NCBI GenBank assembly: GCA_049941595.1
Contig: JBNFNA010000008.1
Span: forward strand, 62,001 to 126,000
Reading direction: 5' to 3'
Source: Pasteurella sp049941595
GTDB lineage: Bacteria; Pseudomonadota; Gammaproteobacteria; Enterobacterales; Pasteurellaceae
DNA length: 64,000 nt
The notes beneath the pieces are model-generated. The model searched no databases and was not told where the DNA came from. It was given only the letters and a program-made list of their open reading frames with translations. Numbering within the stretch: the stretch's first letter is position 1; each line of letters begins with the position of its first letter. Below, in pieces: positions 26,790-37,200 of the stretch. Made by a program: the position numbers and the translations under genes.

Positions 26790-28172
26790 ATGGCAAAAAC
26801 GAGCAAATTTACTCAAACTCTTCTTTCTTCTCTTTTAGCTGTAGTGGCTGGTAGTGCATCAGCAGCAGCATTTCAATTGGCAGAAGTATCAACTACAGGT
26901 TTAGGCCGTGCGTATGCAGGTGAAGCCGCAATCGCAGATAACGCAGCAGTTGTTGCAACAAACCCAGCGTTGATGAGTTTATTAAAACAAGCGGAAGTAT
27001 CTGTGGGTGCAATCTATGTCGATCCAAGCATTGATTTAGAATCACCAGCAAAAATCTTCTCTTATAAAAATATTGCACCAAACGCAATCGTTCCTAACCT
27101 TTACGGCGTATATCCAATTAACGACAAATTTGCTGTAGGTGGTGGATTAAACGTAAACTATGGTTTAGCAACTGAGTTTAACCAACACTATGCGGGTGGT
27201 TTCTTAGGCGGTAAAACTGATTTAACTGCACTTAACTTTAACGTAAGTGGTTCTTACCGTTTAACGGATAAATTAAGCTTTGGTTTAGGCTTAAATGCCG
27301 TTCACGCAAAAGCAGAATTAGAGCGTTATGCGGGTAAAGCTTTCAAACTAAAATCTGTTGAGGCGGATGCAAAACTTAAAAAAGCTGAAGCTGCTCAAAA
27401 ACTAGGTTTAGTATCTCCAGAAAATGTTCAAAAGGTAAAAATTGCGGCAGGTTTAGTTAGTGAATTAGCAAAAAATATTCCTGAAACAGTAGTAGTATCA
27501 AAATTAAAAGGAGATACTTGGGGTTTCGGTTGGAACGCTGGTTTAGTGTATGAGTTTAATGATAACAACCGTATTGGTGTGGCATATCACTCACAAGTCG
27601 ATTTGAAATTTAACGGTAAATATTCAAATCAATTCCCGACAGCATTTGCTGATAAATTAAAATTAGCAGGCATTACAGCAACTGGCGGTGCATCAATCCC
27701 TGGTTCATTGAATTTACCATTACCAGCATATTGGGAAATTTCTGGTTACCACAAAATGACTGAGCGTTTTGCAATGCATTATAGCTATAAATATACTCAA
27801 TGGAGCAAATTCAAAGAGTTACGTGCAGTGAGTGCAGATGGTACAACATTATTCCAAAAAACAGAAGAGTTTAGAGATTCTTCACGTATTGCACTTGGTG
27901 CAAGCTATGATGTGACTGATGCATTAACACTTCGCACAGGTATTGCTTATGATGAAAGTGCTGCACAAGATCACCACAGTGTATCAATTCCTGACACAGA
28001 TCGTACTTGGTACAGCTTCGGTGCAACTTACCGCTTCACACCAAGCCTTTCTGTTGACGCTGGTTTCTCACACTTACGTGGCAAGAAAAATACCTTTAAA
28101 GAAGAAGGTGTTCAATTTACCAGAAATGCAAAAGCAAACATTTACGGCTTAAACGTAAACTACCGTTTCTAA
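26790..28172 (+). CDS. fadL: FadL, outer-membrane long-chain fatty acid transporter (OmpP1)
   Basis: The protein has 460 residues. A signal peptide of about 26 residues ends GSASAA before AFQLAEVS. The conserved N-terminal hatch region reads GLGRAYAGEAAIADNAAVVATNPALM, with the NPA motif. Many alternating beta strands follow, with a C-terminal aromatic residue (YRF) for outer-membrane insertion. It imports fatty acids and is a major surface protein in Haemophilus. A Lys/Ala-rich extracellular loop (about 188-232) is probably variable. There is a strong UUCG-loop terminator downstream. Confidence 0.95.
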   Translation: MAKTSKFTQTLLSSLLAVVAGSASAAAFQLAEVSTTGLGRAYAGEAAIADNAAVVATNPALMSLLKQAEVSVGAIYVDPSIDLESPAKIFSYKNIAPNAIVPNLYGVYPINDKFAVGGGLNVNYGLATEFNQHYAGGFLGGKTDLTALNFNVSGSYRLTDKLSFGLGLNAVHAKAELERYAGKAFKLKSVEADAKLKKAEAAQKLGLVSPENVQKVKIAAGLVSELAKNIPETVVVSKLKGDTWGFGWNAGLVYEFNDNNRIGVAYHSQVDLKFNGKYSNQFPTAFADKLKLAGITATGGASIPGSLNLPLPAYWEISGYHKMTERFAMHYSYKYTQWSKFKELRAVSADGTTLFQKTEEFRDSSRIALGASYDVTDALTLRTGIAYDESAAQDHHSVSIPDTDRTWYSFGATYRFTPSLSVDAGFSHLRGKKNTFKEEGVQFTRNAKANIYGLNVNYRF

Positions 28173-28195
28173 TTTAGCCTAAAATCTTAGATAAT

Positions 28196-28220
28196 AAAGC
28201 GTACTTCGGTACGCTTTTTC
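28196..28220 (+). terminator. Terminator after fadL
   Basis: The stem AAAGCGTAC / GTACGCTTT with a stable TTCG tetraloop is followed by T-rich sequence. It ends just before the ogt ribosome site. Confidence 0.92.
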
Positions 28221-28235
28221 TTTTTGGAGAGGATT

Positions 28236-28778
28236 ATGTCTACGATTTACTATTGTTATTACTCATCGCCGGTCGGGCGTTTATTAATGCTGTGTCAAAA
28301 TGAAAAATTAACTAATTTAGATTTTGAACAAGAACAAATCCCACCTAACCCAACTTGGATTTTTGATGAAAATCGACCGCTCTTTTTACAAGTAAAGCAA
28401 GCACTCGCTCGCTATTTTGCAGGCGAAAAAGAAACGTTCCAATCCATTCCACTTGCACCGCAAGGTACTGAATTTCAGCGCCAGATCTGGCAAGCATTGC
28501 AACAAATTCCGTATGGGCAACACTCAAGCTATGGTGATTTAGCAAAACAAATTAATCATCCAAAAGCAGTGCGAGCCGTTGGCGGGGCTGTTGGGCGTAA
28601 TCCGATCAGCATCATTATTCCTTGTCACCGCATTTTAGGTAAAGATCAAACATTGACAGGATTCGGTGGTGGTTTGCCGACGAAACGTCATTTATTGCAA
28701 TTGGAACAAATTCCTTACGTAGACAAAGGCGTAGAATTTGTGAAGCCCAAATTATTAAAGAAATATCGTGAAAAATAA
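28236..28778 (+). CDS. ogt: Ogt, O6-methylguanine-DNA methyltransferase
   Basis: The protein has 180 residues. The acceptor Cys130 lies in PCHRILG. The helix-turn-helix and arginine finger are present (SYGDLAKQINHPKAVRAVGGAVGRNP). It removes alkyl groups from O6-guanine by suicide transfer. ATG 28236 follows GGAGAGG, while a TTG four codons earlier is less likely. A short gap leads to mutH, making a small repair pair. Confidence 0.93.
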   Translation: MSTIYYCYYSSPVGRLLMLCQNEKLTNLDFEQEQIPPNPTWIFDENRPLFLQVKQALARYFAGEKETFQSIPLAPQGTEFQRQIWQALQQIPYGQHSSYGDLAKQINHPKAVRAVGGAVGRNPISIIIPCHRILGKDQTLTGFGGGLPTKRHLLQLEQIPYVDKGVEFVKPKLLKKYREK

Positions 28779-28798
28779 TTAAAAAAAGACCGCACTTT

Positions 28799-29461
28799 AT
28801 GATGCCGAAAACAGAACAAGAGTTACGACAAAAAGCACAAAATATTGCAGGCTTAACACTGGCGGAACTCGCTGAAGAATTGCATATCTCAATGCCGCCT
28901 GATTTAAAACGTGATAAAGGTTGGGTGGGAATGCTAATCGAAACTGCGTTAGGGGCGACAGCTGGCAGTAAAGCAGAACGTGATTTCGCACATTTAGGCA
29001 TTGAGTTAAAAACTTTACCGATTAACTCACAAGGTTATCCACTTGAAACCACTTTTGTTAGCCTTGCACCTTTAATTCAAAATACAGGTGTGACTTGGCA
29101 AAACTCTCACGTGAAACATAAGTTGAGTAGGGTGTTATGGATCCCTGTGGAAGGGGAGCGTCAGATCCCACTTGCAGATCGTCATATTGGTCAAGGGATT
29201 TTATGGCAGCCCACAGCTGAACAAGAATGGCGTTTACAACGTGATTGGGAAGAACTGATGGAATACATTACATTGGGGAAATTAGATCAAATTACCGCCA
29301 AGCTAGGTGAAGTTTTGCAATTACGACCAAAAGGCGCTAACAGCCGAGCATTGACCAAGGGTATCGGTAAAAAGGGCGAAATTATCGAAACATTACCTTT
29401 GGGGTTTTATTTGCGTAAAGAATTTACCTATGAAATTTTACAAAATTTTTTAACAAATTAA
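28799..29461 (+). CDS. mutH: MutH, GATC-specific mismatch repair endonuclease
   Basis: The protein has 220 residues. The catalytic residues Glu48, Asp62, Glu69 and Lys71 (DFAHLGIELKTLP) are equivalent to Glu56, Asp70, Glu77 and Lys79 of E. coli. The blocks KRDKGWVGMLIE, VTWQNSHVKHKLSRVLWIPVEGER and LPLGFYLRKEFT are typical. MutH nicks the unmethylated strand at hemimethylated GATC after MutS/MutL activation, which implies Dam methylation in this organism. The start is ATG 28799 or 28802, and an uptake sequence ends one base before the ATG in place of an obvious Shine-Dalgarno. Confidence 0.95.
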   Translation: MMPKTEQELRQKAQNIAGLTLAELAEELHISMPPDLKRDKGWVGMLIETALGATAGSKAERDFAHLGIELKTLPINSQGYPLETTFVSLAPLIQNTGVTWQNSHVKHKLSRVLWIPVEGERQIPLADRHIGQGILWQPTAEQEWRLQRDWEELMEYITLGKLDQITAKLGEVLQLRPKGANSRALTKGIGKKGEIIETLPLGFYLRKEFTYEILQNFLTN

Positions 29462-29533
29462 GCTGAATTATTTTGCATTTTTATTACAACAATATATTAT
29501 TTGTACGTTTTTTAACAAAAGGGAAAAATAATT

Positions 29534-30262
29534 ATGTTTGAATGGCTCGCTAACCCAGAAGCTTGGGTTGCACTTTTTACACTAGCCGCACTTGAGATTG
29601 TGTTGGGGATTGATAACATTATTTTCATCAGTATTTTAGTGGGGCGTTTGCCTGAACATCAACGTCAGTCAGGGCGTTTAATTGGTTTAGGTTTGGCAAT
29701 GGGGATGCGTATTGCATTGTTGTTGTCCCTTTCTTGGGTAATGTCGTTAACGACACCGCTCTTTACTGTCTTAGGGGAAGAAATTTCAGGACGTGACTTG
29801 ATTTTATTAATTGGGGGCTTGTTCCTTGTGGCGAAGAGTACGCACGAAATTCACCACGCAATGACCCCTGAAGAAGCAAGCGAAGCGGATAAACCAAAAG
29901 CAGCAAGCTTTTTAGGTATTCTCACTCAAATTGCGATTTTAGATATTGTGTTCTCTCTAGACTCAGTGATTACCGCAGTCGGTATGGTGGATCAAATTGG
30001 TGTAATGATTGTGGCGATTGTCTTTGCTGTGGCAGTGATGATGTTTGCAGCGAAACCCATTGGTGATTTCGTTGAAACACACCCGACTTTGAAAGTGTTA
30101 GCGCTATCTTTCTTAATTTTGATCGGTGTTGCGTTAATTGCAGAAAGTTTAGAGTTCCACATTCCGAAAGGTTACATCTACTTCGCAATGGGCTTCTCCG
30201 TTGTGGTTGAAATGATCAACATTAAAATTCGTAAAAAATTCCTTAAAAAACCCGCTGCGTAA
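29534..30262 (+). CDS. TerC-family inner-membrane protein (YgdQ-like)
   Basis: The protein has 242 residues and about seven helices. The Asp residues in ALEIVLGIDNIIF and DIVFSLDSVITA are the conserved acidic motifs of TerC-family proteins, which handle divalent metals such as manganese in characterised members. E. coli ygdQ, a homologue, is also next to mutH, so the context is conserved. It has no CBS domains. The exact substrate is unknown. Confidence 0.85.
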   Translation: MFEWLANPEAWVALFTLAALEIVLGIDNIIFISILVGRLPEHQRQSGRLIGLGLAMGMRIALLLSLSWVMSLTTPLFTVLGEEISGRDLILLIGGLFLVAKSTHEIHHAMTPEEASEADKPKAASFLGILTQIAILDIVFSLDSVITAVGMVDQIGVMIVAIVFAVAVMMFAAKPIGDFVETHPTLKVLALSFLILIGVALIAESLEFHIPKGYIYFAMGFSVVVEMINIKIRKKFLKKPAA

Positions 30263-30290
30263 TTTTATCGCTTAGCTGGTATAGCATAGA

Positions 30291-30317
30291 AAAAGGCGGA
30301 AATCATATTCCGCCTTT
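30291..30317. terminator. Bidirectional terminator between TerC-family gene and polA
   Basis: A perfect 12-bp stem, AAAAGGCGGAAT / ATTCCGCCTTTT, with a 3-base loop and A/T tracts on both sides lies between convergent genes. Confidence 0.92.
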
Positions 30318-30331
30318 TGTTTTTCTACTGA

Positions 30332-33124
30332 TTAGTGGGCTTCGTCCCAGTTTTTGCCTATGCCAACATCGACAATCAATGGCACCACAAGTTGTGCAGC
30401 TTGTTCCATTGTTTGCTTAATCAACTGGCTAAATTCTTCCACTTTTTCTGACCGCACTTCAAACACCAATTCATCGTGCACTTGCATAATCATTTTAATA
30501 TCGGGATTGCCCGCAATTTGTTTATCTAAGGCAATCATTGCACGTTTAATAACATCAGCTGCGGTGCCTTGCATTGGTGCGTTGATGGCGACACGTTCAG
30601 CAGCTTTGCGACGAATTGCATTCGACGAACTAATATCAGGTAAATATAAGCGACGATCAAATAGAGTAGATACATAGCCTTGTGCTTTTGCCGTTTCACG
30701 AATATCGGTCATAAAGGTTTGCACGCCTGGATAACGTTGGAAATACAAATCCATATATTTTTGTGCATCAGTTCGTGGAATGCCTAATTGACGTGATAAA
30801 CCAAATGAGCTCATTCCATAGATTAAGCCGAAGTTAATGGCTTTTGCACTGCGGCGTTGCTCGCTCGTCACTTGTTCTAATGGCAAGCCAAAAATCTCTG
30901 CTGCCGTTGAACGGTGAATGTCTTTGCCTTCGCTAAAGGCTTTGATCAACCCTTGGTCTTTCGACAAATGTGCCATAATGCGTAATTCAATTTGTGAATA
31001 GTCAGCAGCAACCATTGTGAAGCCTTCACGTGGAATAAACGCTTGGCGAATACGGCGACCTTCTTCATTACGAATTGGGATATTTTGTAAGTTCGGATCA
31101 CTTGAAGATAAACGCCCCGTTGCGGTTACTGCTTGATGATAGGAGGTATGCACACGCCCTGTATGTGTGTTGATCATTTGCGGTAATTTATCCGTATAAG
31201 TGGATTTTAATTTGCTTAAACCACGATGTTCGACTAACAATTTTGGCAATTCGTGATCGTAAGCCAGTTCTTCCAACACTTCTTCATTGGTTGAAGGCGC
31301 ACCTTTAGGTGTTTTTTTCAATACAGGCAAAGCGAGCTTATCAAACAAAATTTCTTGTAGCTGCTTTGTTGAGGCTAAATTGAAGGTTTGTCCAGCAAGC
31401 TCATAGGCTTGTTGCTCAAGTGCGGTCAATCTTGTGGCAATTTCATTGGACTGTGCAAATAGTGCATCGCTATCAATCAGCACGCCGTGGCGTTCCATAC
31501 GAGAAAGGACTGACAATAAAGGCAATTCCATTGTGCGATATAGTTCAACTAACGTAGGTTGTTCTGATACTTTCGCCCACAACACTTGCTGCAATTTCAT
31601 CGTGATGTCTGCATCTTCTGCTGCATATTCAGCAGCTTGCTCAAGTGGAATTTGGTTGAATGTAAGTTGCCCTTTGCCTTTGCCCGCAATGTCTTCAAAG
31701 CTAATTGTTTGATGGCCTAAATAGCGTTTTGCCAAGTCGTCCATATTGTGGCGACCAGTGCTGTCTAGCACGTAAGAGAGAAGCATTGTATCATAAGCGA
31801 TACCTTGCACATTAATGCCGTTGCGCGCAAAAATACTTAAATCGTATTTAATATTTTGCCCGATTTTCTCAATTGTTGGGTTTTCTAAAATCGGTTTTAA
31901 TTTGGAAAGCGCAGTGTCAAAATCTATTTGTTTTGGTGCGCCAATGTAATCGTGGCGTAGTGGTACATAAGCTGCTTCACCATTTTCTAATGCGAAAGAA
32001 ATCCCGACTAAATTCGCACTCATATAATCTAAATTATCGGTTTCGGTATCAATCGCAATAAGTTTTGCTTGAGCGAGTTTGTCCAACCATTTTTCAAAAT
32101 CAGCTTCTGCTAAAATACATTCGTATTTGCTACGATCAATCTTAATTTTGACCGCACTTTCAGGCTCAGTTGCTAGTGGTGTGGCTTGATAATGGTTGAT
32201 TTTGACTGGCTGTTCATTGCCATTAGTCACCGAACTAGTGCCGTTATGCATTACCTCAGTTAGCCAACGTTTAAATTCATAACGACCAAAATATTCCACT
32301 AATTCATCATTATTAGCGGTGCCAAAAGTGAGTTGTTCTGGTGTGATTTCCAATTCAACATCTGTTTTAATTGTCGCTAGCGCATAAGAAAGATCTGCCA
32401 TTTCTTTGGCATCAAGTAATTTATCACCTAATTTTTTAGCCCCTCGAATTGGGAGCTCTGCGACTTTTTCTAAATTGGCATAGATTTCCGCCATACTGCC
32501 AATGCCTTGTAACAGCCCCAAAGCGGTTTTTTCACCTACACCAGGCACGCCAGGAATGTTATCCGAGCTATCCCCCATTAAAGCGAGGTAGTCGATAATT
32601 AATTCAGGCGGTAAGCCGTATTTTTCGATGACGCCTTCACGATCTAAAAGCGTATTGTTCATTGTGTTGATCAGCATAATATTGTCATCGACAAGCTGTG
32701 CCATATCTTTATCGCCCGTACTGATCAATACTTTTTTGCCTGCTTTTGAGGCCTGCACAGCTAGAGTACCGATAACATCGTCTGCTTCCACACCTTCAAC
32801 TACTAATAATGGAATACCTAACGCACGGATGATGTTGTGTAGCGGTAAAATTTGGCTACGTAATTCATCAGGCATTGGCGGGCGATGTGATTTGTATTGT
32901 TCAAACATTTCATCACGGAAAGTTTTGCCTTTCGCATCAAACACGACGGCAATATGGCTTGGCTGCACTTGTAAAATTAAACTTTTCAGCATATTTAATA
33001 CGCCATACATTGCCCCAGTCGGCTCATTTAGCGAGTTAGTTAGTGGAGGGAATGCGTGAAATGCTCGATATAAATACGATGAACCATCGACAAGTACTAA
33101 TGGGTTTTCTGCAATTTTTGCCAT
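30332..33124 (-). CDS. polA: PolA, DNA polymerase I
   Basis: The protein has 930 residues, the usual length for Haemophilus PolA. It has an N-terminal 5'-3' exonuclease (VDGSSYLYRAFHA; GDKDMAQLV; GVGEKTA), then a 3'-5' proofreading domain with intact DTETD (about 358) and YAAEDAD motifs. The polymerase domain contains motif A ADYSQIELRIMAHLS, the O-helix RRSAKAINFGLIYG and motif C VHDELVFEV. All catalytic residues are present, so proofreading should be active. It is divergent from hel across a 246-bp region. Confidence 0.97.
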   Translation of the reverse strand: MAKIAENPLVLVDGSSYLYRAFHAFPPLTNSLNEPTGAMYGVLNMLKSLILQVQPSHIAVVFDAKGKTFRDEMFEQYKSHRPPMPDELRSQILPLHNIIRALGIPLLVVEGVEADDVIGTLAVQASKAGKKVLISTGDKDMAQLVDDNIMLINTMNNTLLDREGVIEKYGLPPELIIDYLALMGDSSDNIPGVPGVGEKTALGLLQGIGSMAEIYANLEKVAELPIRGAKKLGDKLLDAKEMADLSYALATIKTDVELEITPEQLTFGTANNDELVEYFGRYEFKRWLTEVMHNGTSSVTNGNEQPVKINHYQATPLATEPESAVKIKIDRSKYECILAEADFEKWLDKLAQAKLIAIDTETDNLDYMSANLVGISFALENGEAAYVPLRHDYIGAPKQIDFDTALSKLKPILENPTIEKIGQNIKYDLSIFARNGINVQGIAYDTMLLSYVLDSTGRHNMDDLAKRYLGHQTISFEDIAGKGKGQLTFNQIPLEQAAEYAAEDADITMKLQQVLWAKVSEQPTLVELYRTMELPLLSVLSRMERHGVLIDSDALFAQSNEIATRLTALEQQAYELAGQTFNLASTKQLQEILFDKLALPVLKKTPKGAPSTNEEVLEELAYDHELPKLLVEHRGLSKLKSTYTDKLPQMINTHTGRVHTSYHQAVTATGRLSSSDPNLQNIPIRNEEGRRIRQAFIPREGFTMVAADYSQIELRIMAHLSKDQGLIKAFSEGKDIHRSTAAEIFGLPLEQVTSEQRRSAKAINFGLIYGMSSFGLSRQLGIPRTDAQKYMDLYFQRYPGVQTFMTDIRETAKAQGYVSTLFDRRLYLPDISSSNAIRRKAAERVAINAPMQGTAADVIKRAMIALDKQIAGNPDIKMIMQVHDELVFEVRSEKVEEFSQLIKQTMEQAAQLVVPLIVDVGIGKNWDEAH

Positions 33125-33269
33125 AAATTATCCGTTCTTTGAAATAAACATTTGGCGTTCATTATAGCCTAAAAGGGGGCTAAAAGTGCGGTGAAAAAAA
33201 TGAGAATTTTTTTGACTACACAGAATATTTATTCGATATGTACAAATATTAAGAAAAAAAGAAATATCC

Positions 33270-33285
33270 TGTGATCTTCATCACA
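33270..33285 (+). promoter_or_regulatory. CRP operator upstream of hel
   Basis: TGTGATCTTCATCACA matches TGTGA-N6-TCACA at all ten core bases. It is centred about 93 bp before the hel ATG. A TATATAAATT stretch at 33301-33310 is a plausible -10 region, which would put the site close to class II spacing. Confidence 0.75.
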
Positions 33286-33370
33286 TTACAGGGGGGCTTT
33301 TATATAAATTTTGTCATTTTTTTGTTAAATTTTACCCTCAAAACAAACCTGGTTATTGAAGGAGAATACA

Positions 33371-34189
33371 ATGAAAAAATTAAAATTATCAGCTGTGGCA
33401 CTTAGCTCTTTAGTTTTATTAGCTGCTTGTTCGAACCAACAAGCTGTAGAACAAGCTAACGAAGCAAAATTGCAACAACAAGCAGCATTAGGTTTAGTTT
33501 GGACACAGCAATCGGGTGAATATGCCGCGTTAGCACACCAAGCATTTAACTCAGCCAAAATGGCATTTGACCACGCTAAAGCGAAAAAAGGTAAGAAAAA
33601 AGCCGTTGTGGTAGATTTAGATGAAACTATGATTGATAACAGTGCTTATGCAGGTTGGCAAGTACAAAACGGTCAAGGTTTCTCACCAAAAACGTGGACA
33701 AAATGGGTGGATGCTAGACAATCAGCTGCAATCCCTGGTGCGGTTGCATTTTCTAACTATGTAAATGCAAACGGCGGGACAATGTTCTTTGTTTCTAATC
33801 GTCGTGATGACGTTGAAAAAGCGGGTACCGTTGATGATATGAAACGTCTAGGCTTTACTGGTGTGAATGATAAAACCTTATTATTGAAAAAAGACAAATC
33901 AAACAAATCTATCCGTTTCAAACAAGTTGAAGATATGGGTTATGACATCGTATTATTCGTGGGTGATAACTTAAACGACTTCGGCGATGAAACCTATAAA
34001 AAATCAAATGAAGATCGTCGAGCATTTGTGGCGAAAAACAGCAAGGCGTTTGGTAAAAAATTCATCGTATTACCAAACAATAACTATGGTGACTGGGAAG
34101 GTGGTTTAGATAAAAACTACTTCAAAGGCAATGCGCAAAGCAAGTTAGATATTCGTGCAAAAGCGATCCACGCTTGGGATGGAAAATAA
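33371..34189 (+). CDS. hel: Lipoprotein e (P4), outer-membrane acid phosphatase / NMN nucleotidase
   Basis: The protein has 272 residues. The lipoprotein signal has lipobox LAAC (Cys20). It is a class C acid phosphatase of the HAD type, with VVVDLDETMIDN (nucleophile Asp and acid Asp) and LFVGDNLNDFGDE. In Haemophilus e(P4) dephosphorylates NMN on the cell surface so that nicotinamide riboside can enter, which serves NAD acquisition. ATG 33371 follows GGAG. An upstream in-frame codon is rejected because it would displace the lipoprotein signal. A single-gene unit closes with a strong palindromic terminator. Confidence 0.95.
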   Translation: MKKLKLSAVALSSLVLLAACSNQQAVEQANEAKLQQQAALGLVWTQQSGEYAALAHQAFNSAKMAFDHAKAKKGKKKAVVVDLDETMIDNSAYAGWQVQNGQGFSPKTWTKWVDARQSAAIPGAVAFSNYVNANGGTMFFVSNRRDDVEKAGTVDDMKRLGFTGVNDKTLLLKKDKSNKSIRFKQVEDMGYDIVLFVGDNLNDFGDETYKKSNEDRRAFVAKNSKAFGKKFIVLPNNNYGDWEGGLDKNYFKGNAQSKLDIRAKAIHAWDGK

Positions 34190-34215
34190 TTTTCACTGAA
34201 TTGATTGCTTGAAAT

Positions 34216-34249
34216 AAAAAAGGTCTAGTGAATTCACTAGACCTTTTTT
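34216..34249. terminator. Bidirectional terminator between hel and the giant RTX gene
   Basis: A perfect inverted repeat, AAAAAAGGTCTAGTG / CACTAGACCTTTTTT, with loop AATT lies between convergent genes. Confidence 0.95.
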
Positions 34250-34255
34250 GTTGTT

Positions 34256-37200
34256 TTAAACGATTTGGAAGTTGGTTTCGTCAATCGTTAAATTCAGATT
34301 TGGTTTAAGCGTTGCAAAATGGATTGGATCTGCAATGCCTTTGCCATCACTATCATAGGAGAGCTCACCGCTTGTCGCATCATAATTAATAAAGTCACCT
34401 AAATTATCCATTCCTTTACCAAGCGAGGTGAAAATATCTCTTGAAAGAGCGATGATATCTTCGCCAACAGTGAAGTCTACAATTTCATCAACATTGCCAT
34501 TAAGTGCGGTCTTAAATACAAAAGTATCTTTTCCATCACCACCCGTTAATGTATCAGTCCCTAATCCTCCAACTAAACGGTCATCACCAGCAAGGCCATT
34601 TAATGTATTACCCACATTATTTGCGGTAAGCGTGTTATTCAATTCATTACCCGTAGCCGTTTTAGCCGTCACACCAATTAAGGTAAGATTTTCAACGTTT
34701 TCTGGTAACACATAGTCAATTGGGCTGATAACCGTATCTTCACCACCGAATCTATCGCCTAGTTCGACAATCTTATCGTCAAGTGAATCAATTAGATAGG
34801 TGTCATCCCCTTGTTCACCAAAGAGCTCATCGTTCCCTTTACCACCATCAAGATAGTCATCACCGTTACCACCTTTGATAATGTCATTACCAGCACCACC
34901 AGAAATATTATTTGCCGCATTGTTTCCGGTGAGGACGTCATCATATTCAGAACCAATTAGGTTCTCAATTTGTGTGCCGTAACCGATAAAGCCTTGATCT
35001 TTGGTGTAGTTGCTGATCTCTTTCGTATGACTACCTTGGCGATTATCAAAAGTACCATATACAGTAGCGTCTTTCTCAATACCAAAATACTCTTGTCTAG
35101 TGTAGGTCGTTTTATCTTTAACAATTAAATATTTACTTAATTCTGTACCGCGATAAATCCAAGAACCTGGCGTTAAGTTTACGTTAACCCCCATTTTTTC
35201 ATTAGATGCATCAAAAGTATCTACACCCGCACCATCCCAAATATACAATGCGCCGTCTGCTTGAGTAGCATTGTAATCTCTGAAACCATAAATATCGTCA
35301 CCAGTACGCTTCTCTTTATTCACACCAAAGCGGTAATGTAGGAACGCGAGGTCATAGACACGTAAATTGCGGTAATCAATGAAACTATTATAGTTATAAG
35401 ACATTGTTGCAAATTCGGCACTCGCTTCAGTTTCATAGCCAGGAACAGGCTTACCCGAATTTTCACTGTGTTTCATTTGTAGAGTATGGCTAATTTCGTG
35501 GAATGCAGTGTACACCATAAAATTATCACCATACCAATGTTTACCCCAAACAACATCTCCACCATTCCAAGCGAAAGCGGAAGACCATTGCATTCCATTA
35601 ATGAGCTCACCTTTGTAAAAACGGGTTCCTTCGCCCATTCTTAGAGGCTGAAGGCTTTCTTCAAAACGAATATTGGTATATTCAGAAATCGTATCATAGA
35701 CTTTGCGGATAAAGTCTTTATATCTTTCTGGATATGCTTCATAAGTATTTGTATTTACATTATTTGTCGATTGTGGACGATAAGAAAGCGATCTTGCATC
35801 CTCTGGATCAATAAATGAATACTTCACAACTAATGGCTCAGTTTTTCCGCCAATTGGTGTATTTCCATGGAAACCACTTGGTCCTCCTTGGTCAATACCA
35901 GCAATAAAGTAAGCAAAGTTATAATCCGCTTTTGTGTGATCAATTTTTCTATCGCCAGAGTTAACTGCGCGATGTTGAGATACAAATGCAGATGATACTA
36001 AGTTAGGTGCTGCATAATATTCCACATCGCTTACACTGATATCTTTACCTGTAATATCTTGTGTTTTTAGCGTAGCAACTACATTTTTATTACCATTTTT
36101 CAATAGATGTGCTGTTTCAACAGAAATATTGAAAGTATTATCTGCGAGTACTTTTGTTGTATAGCTGTGCTCTCCAATTGTCACCTCAATCGTATCATCC
36201 GTTTTTGCTACACCAGAAACTGTACCTTTAATCACACTCATTTCTTTTTCAGGTTTGTGGATGCTATATGTTTTATCCTCATTCTGTTTGATCGCCTTGC
36301 TTTCTAATGTCAGCGTTTTGATCTCAGGTGTGACATTGTGATGTGTACCAATGTTATATGTACCATTTGCATTTTTAGCAATATCATAAGCGACGGCGTT
36401 CGGCTTATTCGTCGCAAGATCTTTGAAGTCAATTGTGATTGCTTGACCGTTTAATGTATGTAACTCGTCATTTGGGATATCTACAAAGAAACTTTTCTCT
36501 TTGCCATTGAAGCCCGCGGTATAAGTCTTATCCCCAATTTTTACATTTACCGTGCGTAAAAATTCAGCATTTTTACCTTTCGCATACATACCTTCAAATT
36601 CGACTGTACCTGTAATTCTTGTGGTTTGTGCTGGATTAACAACAAAGTCATCATCAATACTATTGATATCTATTTTAGCGACAGCATCAGCAGCAATATC
36701 ATATACTCTGGTGGTTTGTGCACTTGATTCATTATTGCCAGTTACACTGGCTTCAATCGTGTAATCTGTATCAGATTTAAGCACATCAATCTCAAGCGTG
36801 GTATTAAAACTTAGGTTAGCATCCACAGTGACTTTAGTTGGCGTACCATTGATTGTTAGAGTCACTTCTGTATTTGGTTGTGCATCAGAACCTGAAATTT
36901 TTCCTGAAATTTTGACCGCATTTTTCGCTTCAGTCACATTAATAAAATCATCACTGGTGATTGGAGCTAATTCAATATTAATGTCGCCTTTGGCAATACT
37001 ATAAGGTTGGTTTGTTGTCGCTGTGCCAATGTTTCCAGCGGCATCAGAAGTGCTGTAAGTCGCAGAAATTGATAATGGTTGTGTACTTAATAATTCTTTC
37101 GCATTCGTTGTTAAGCTAAATTCACCATTATCTTGAATAACGGCTTCTTTTTCTTTGCCATTGATGAATACAGTAACTTTTTCACCTGCAGTAAAATCAC

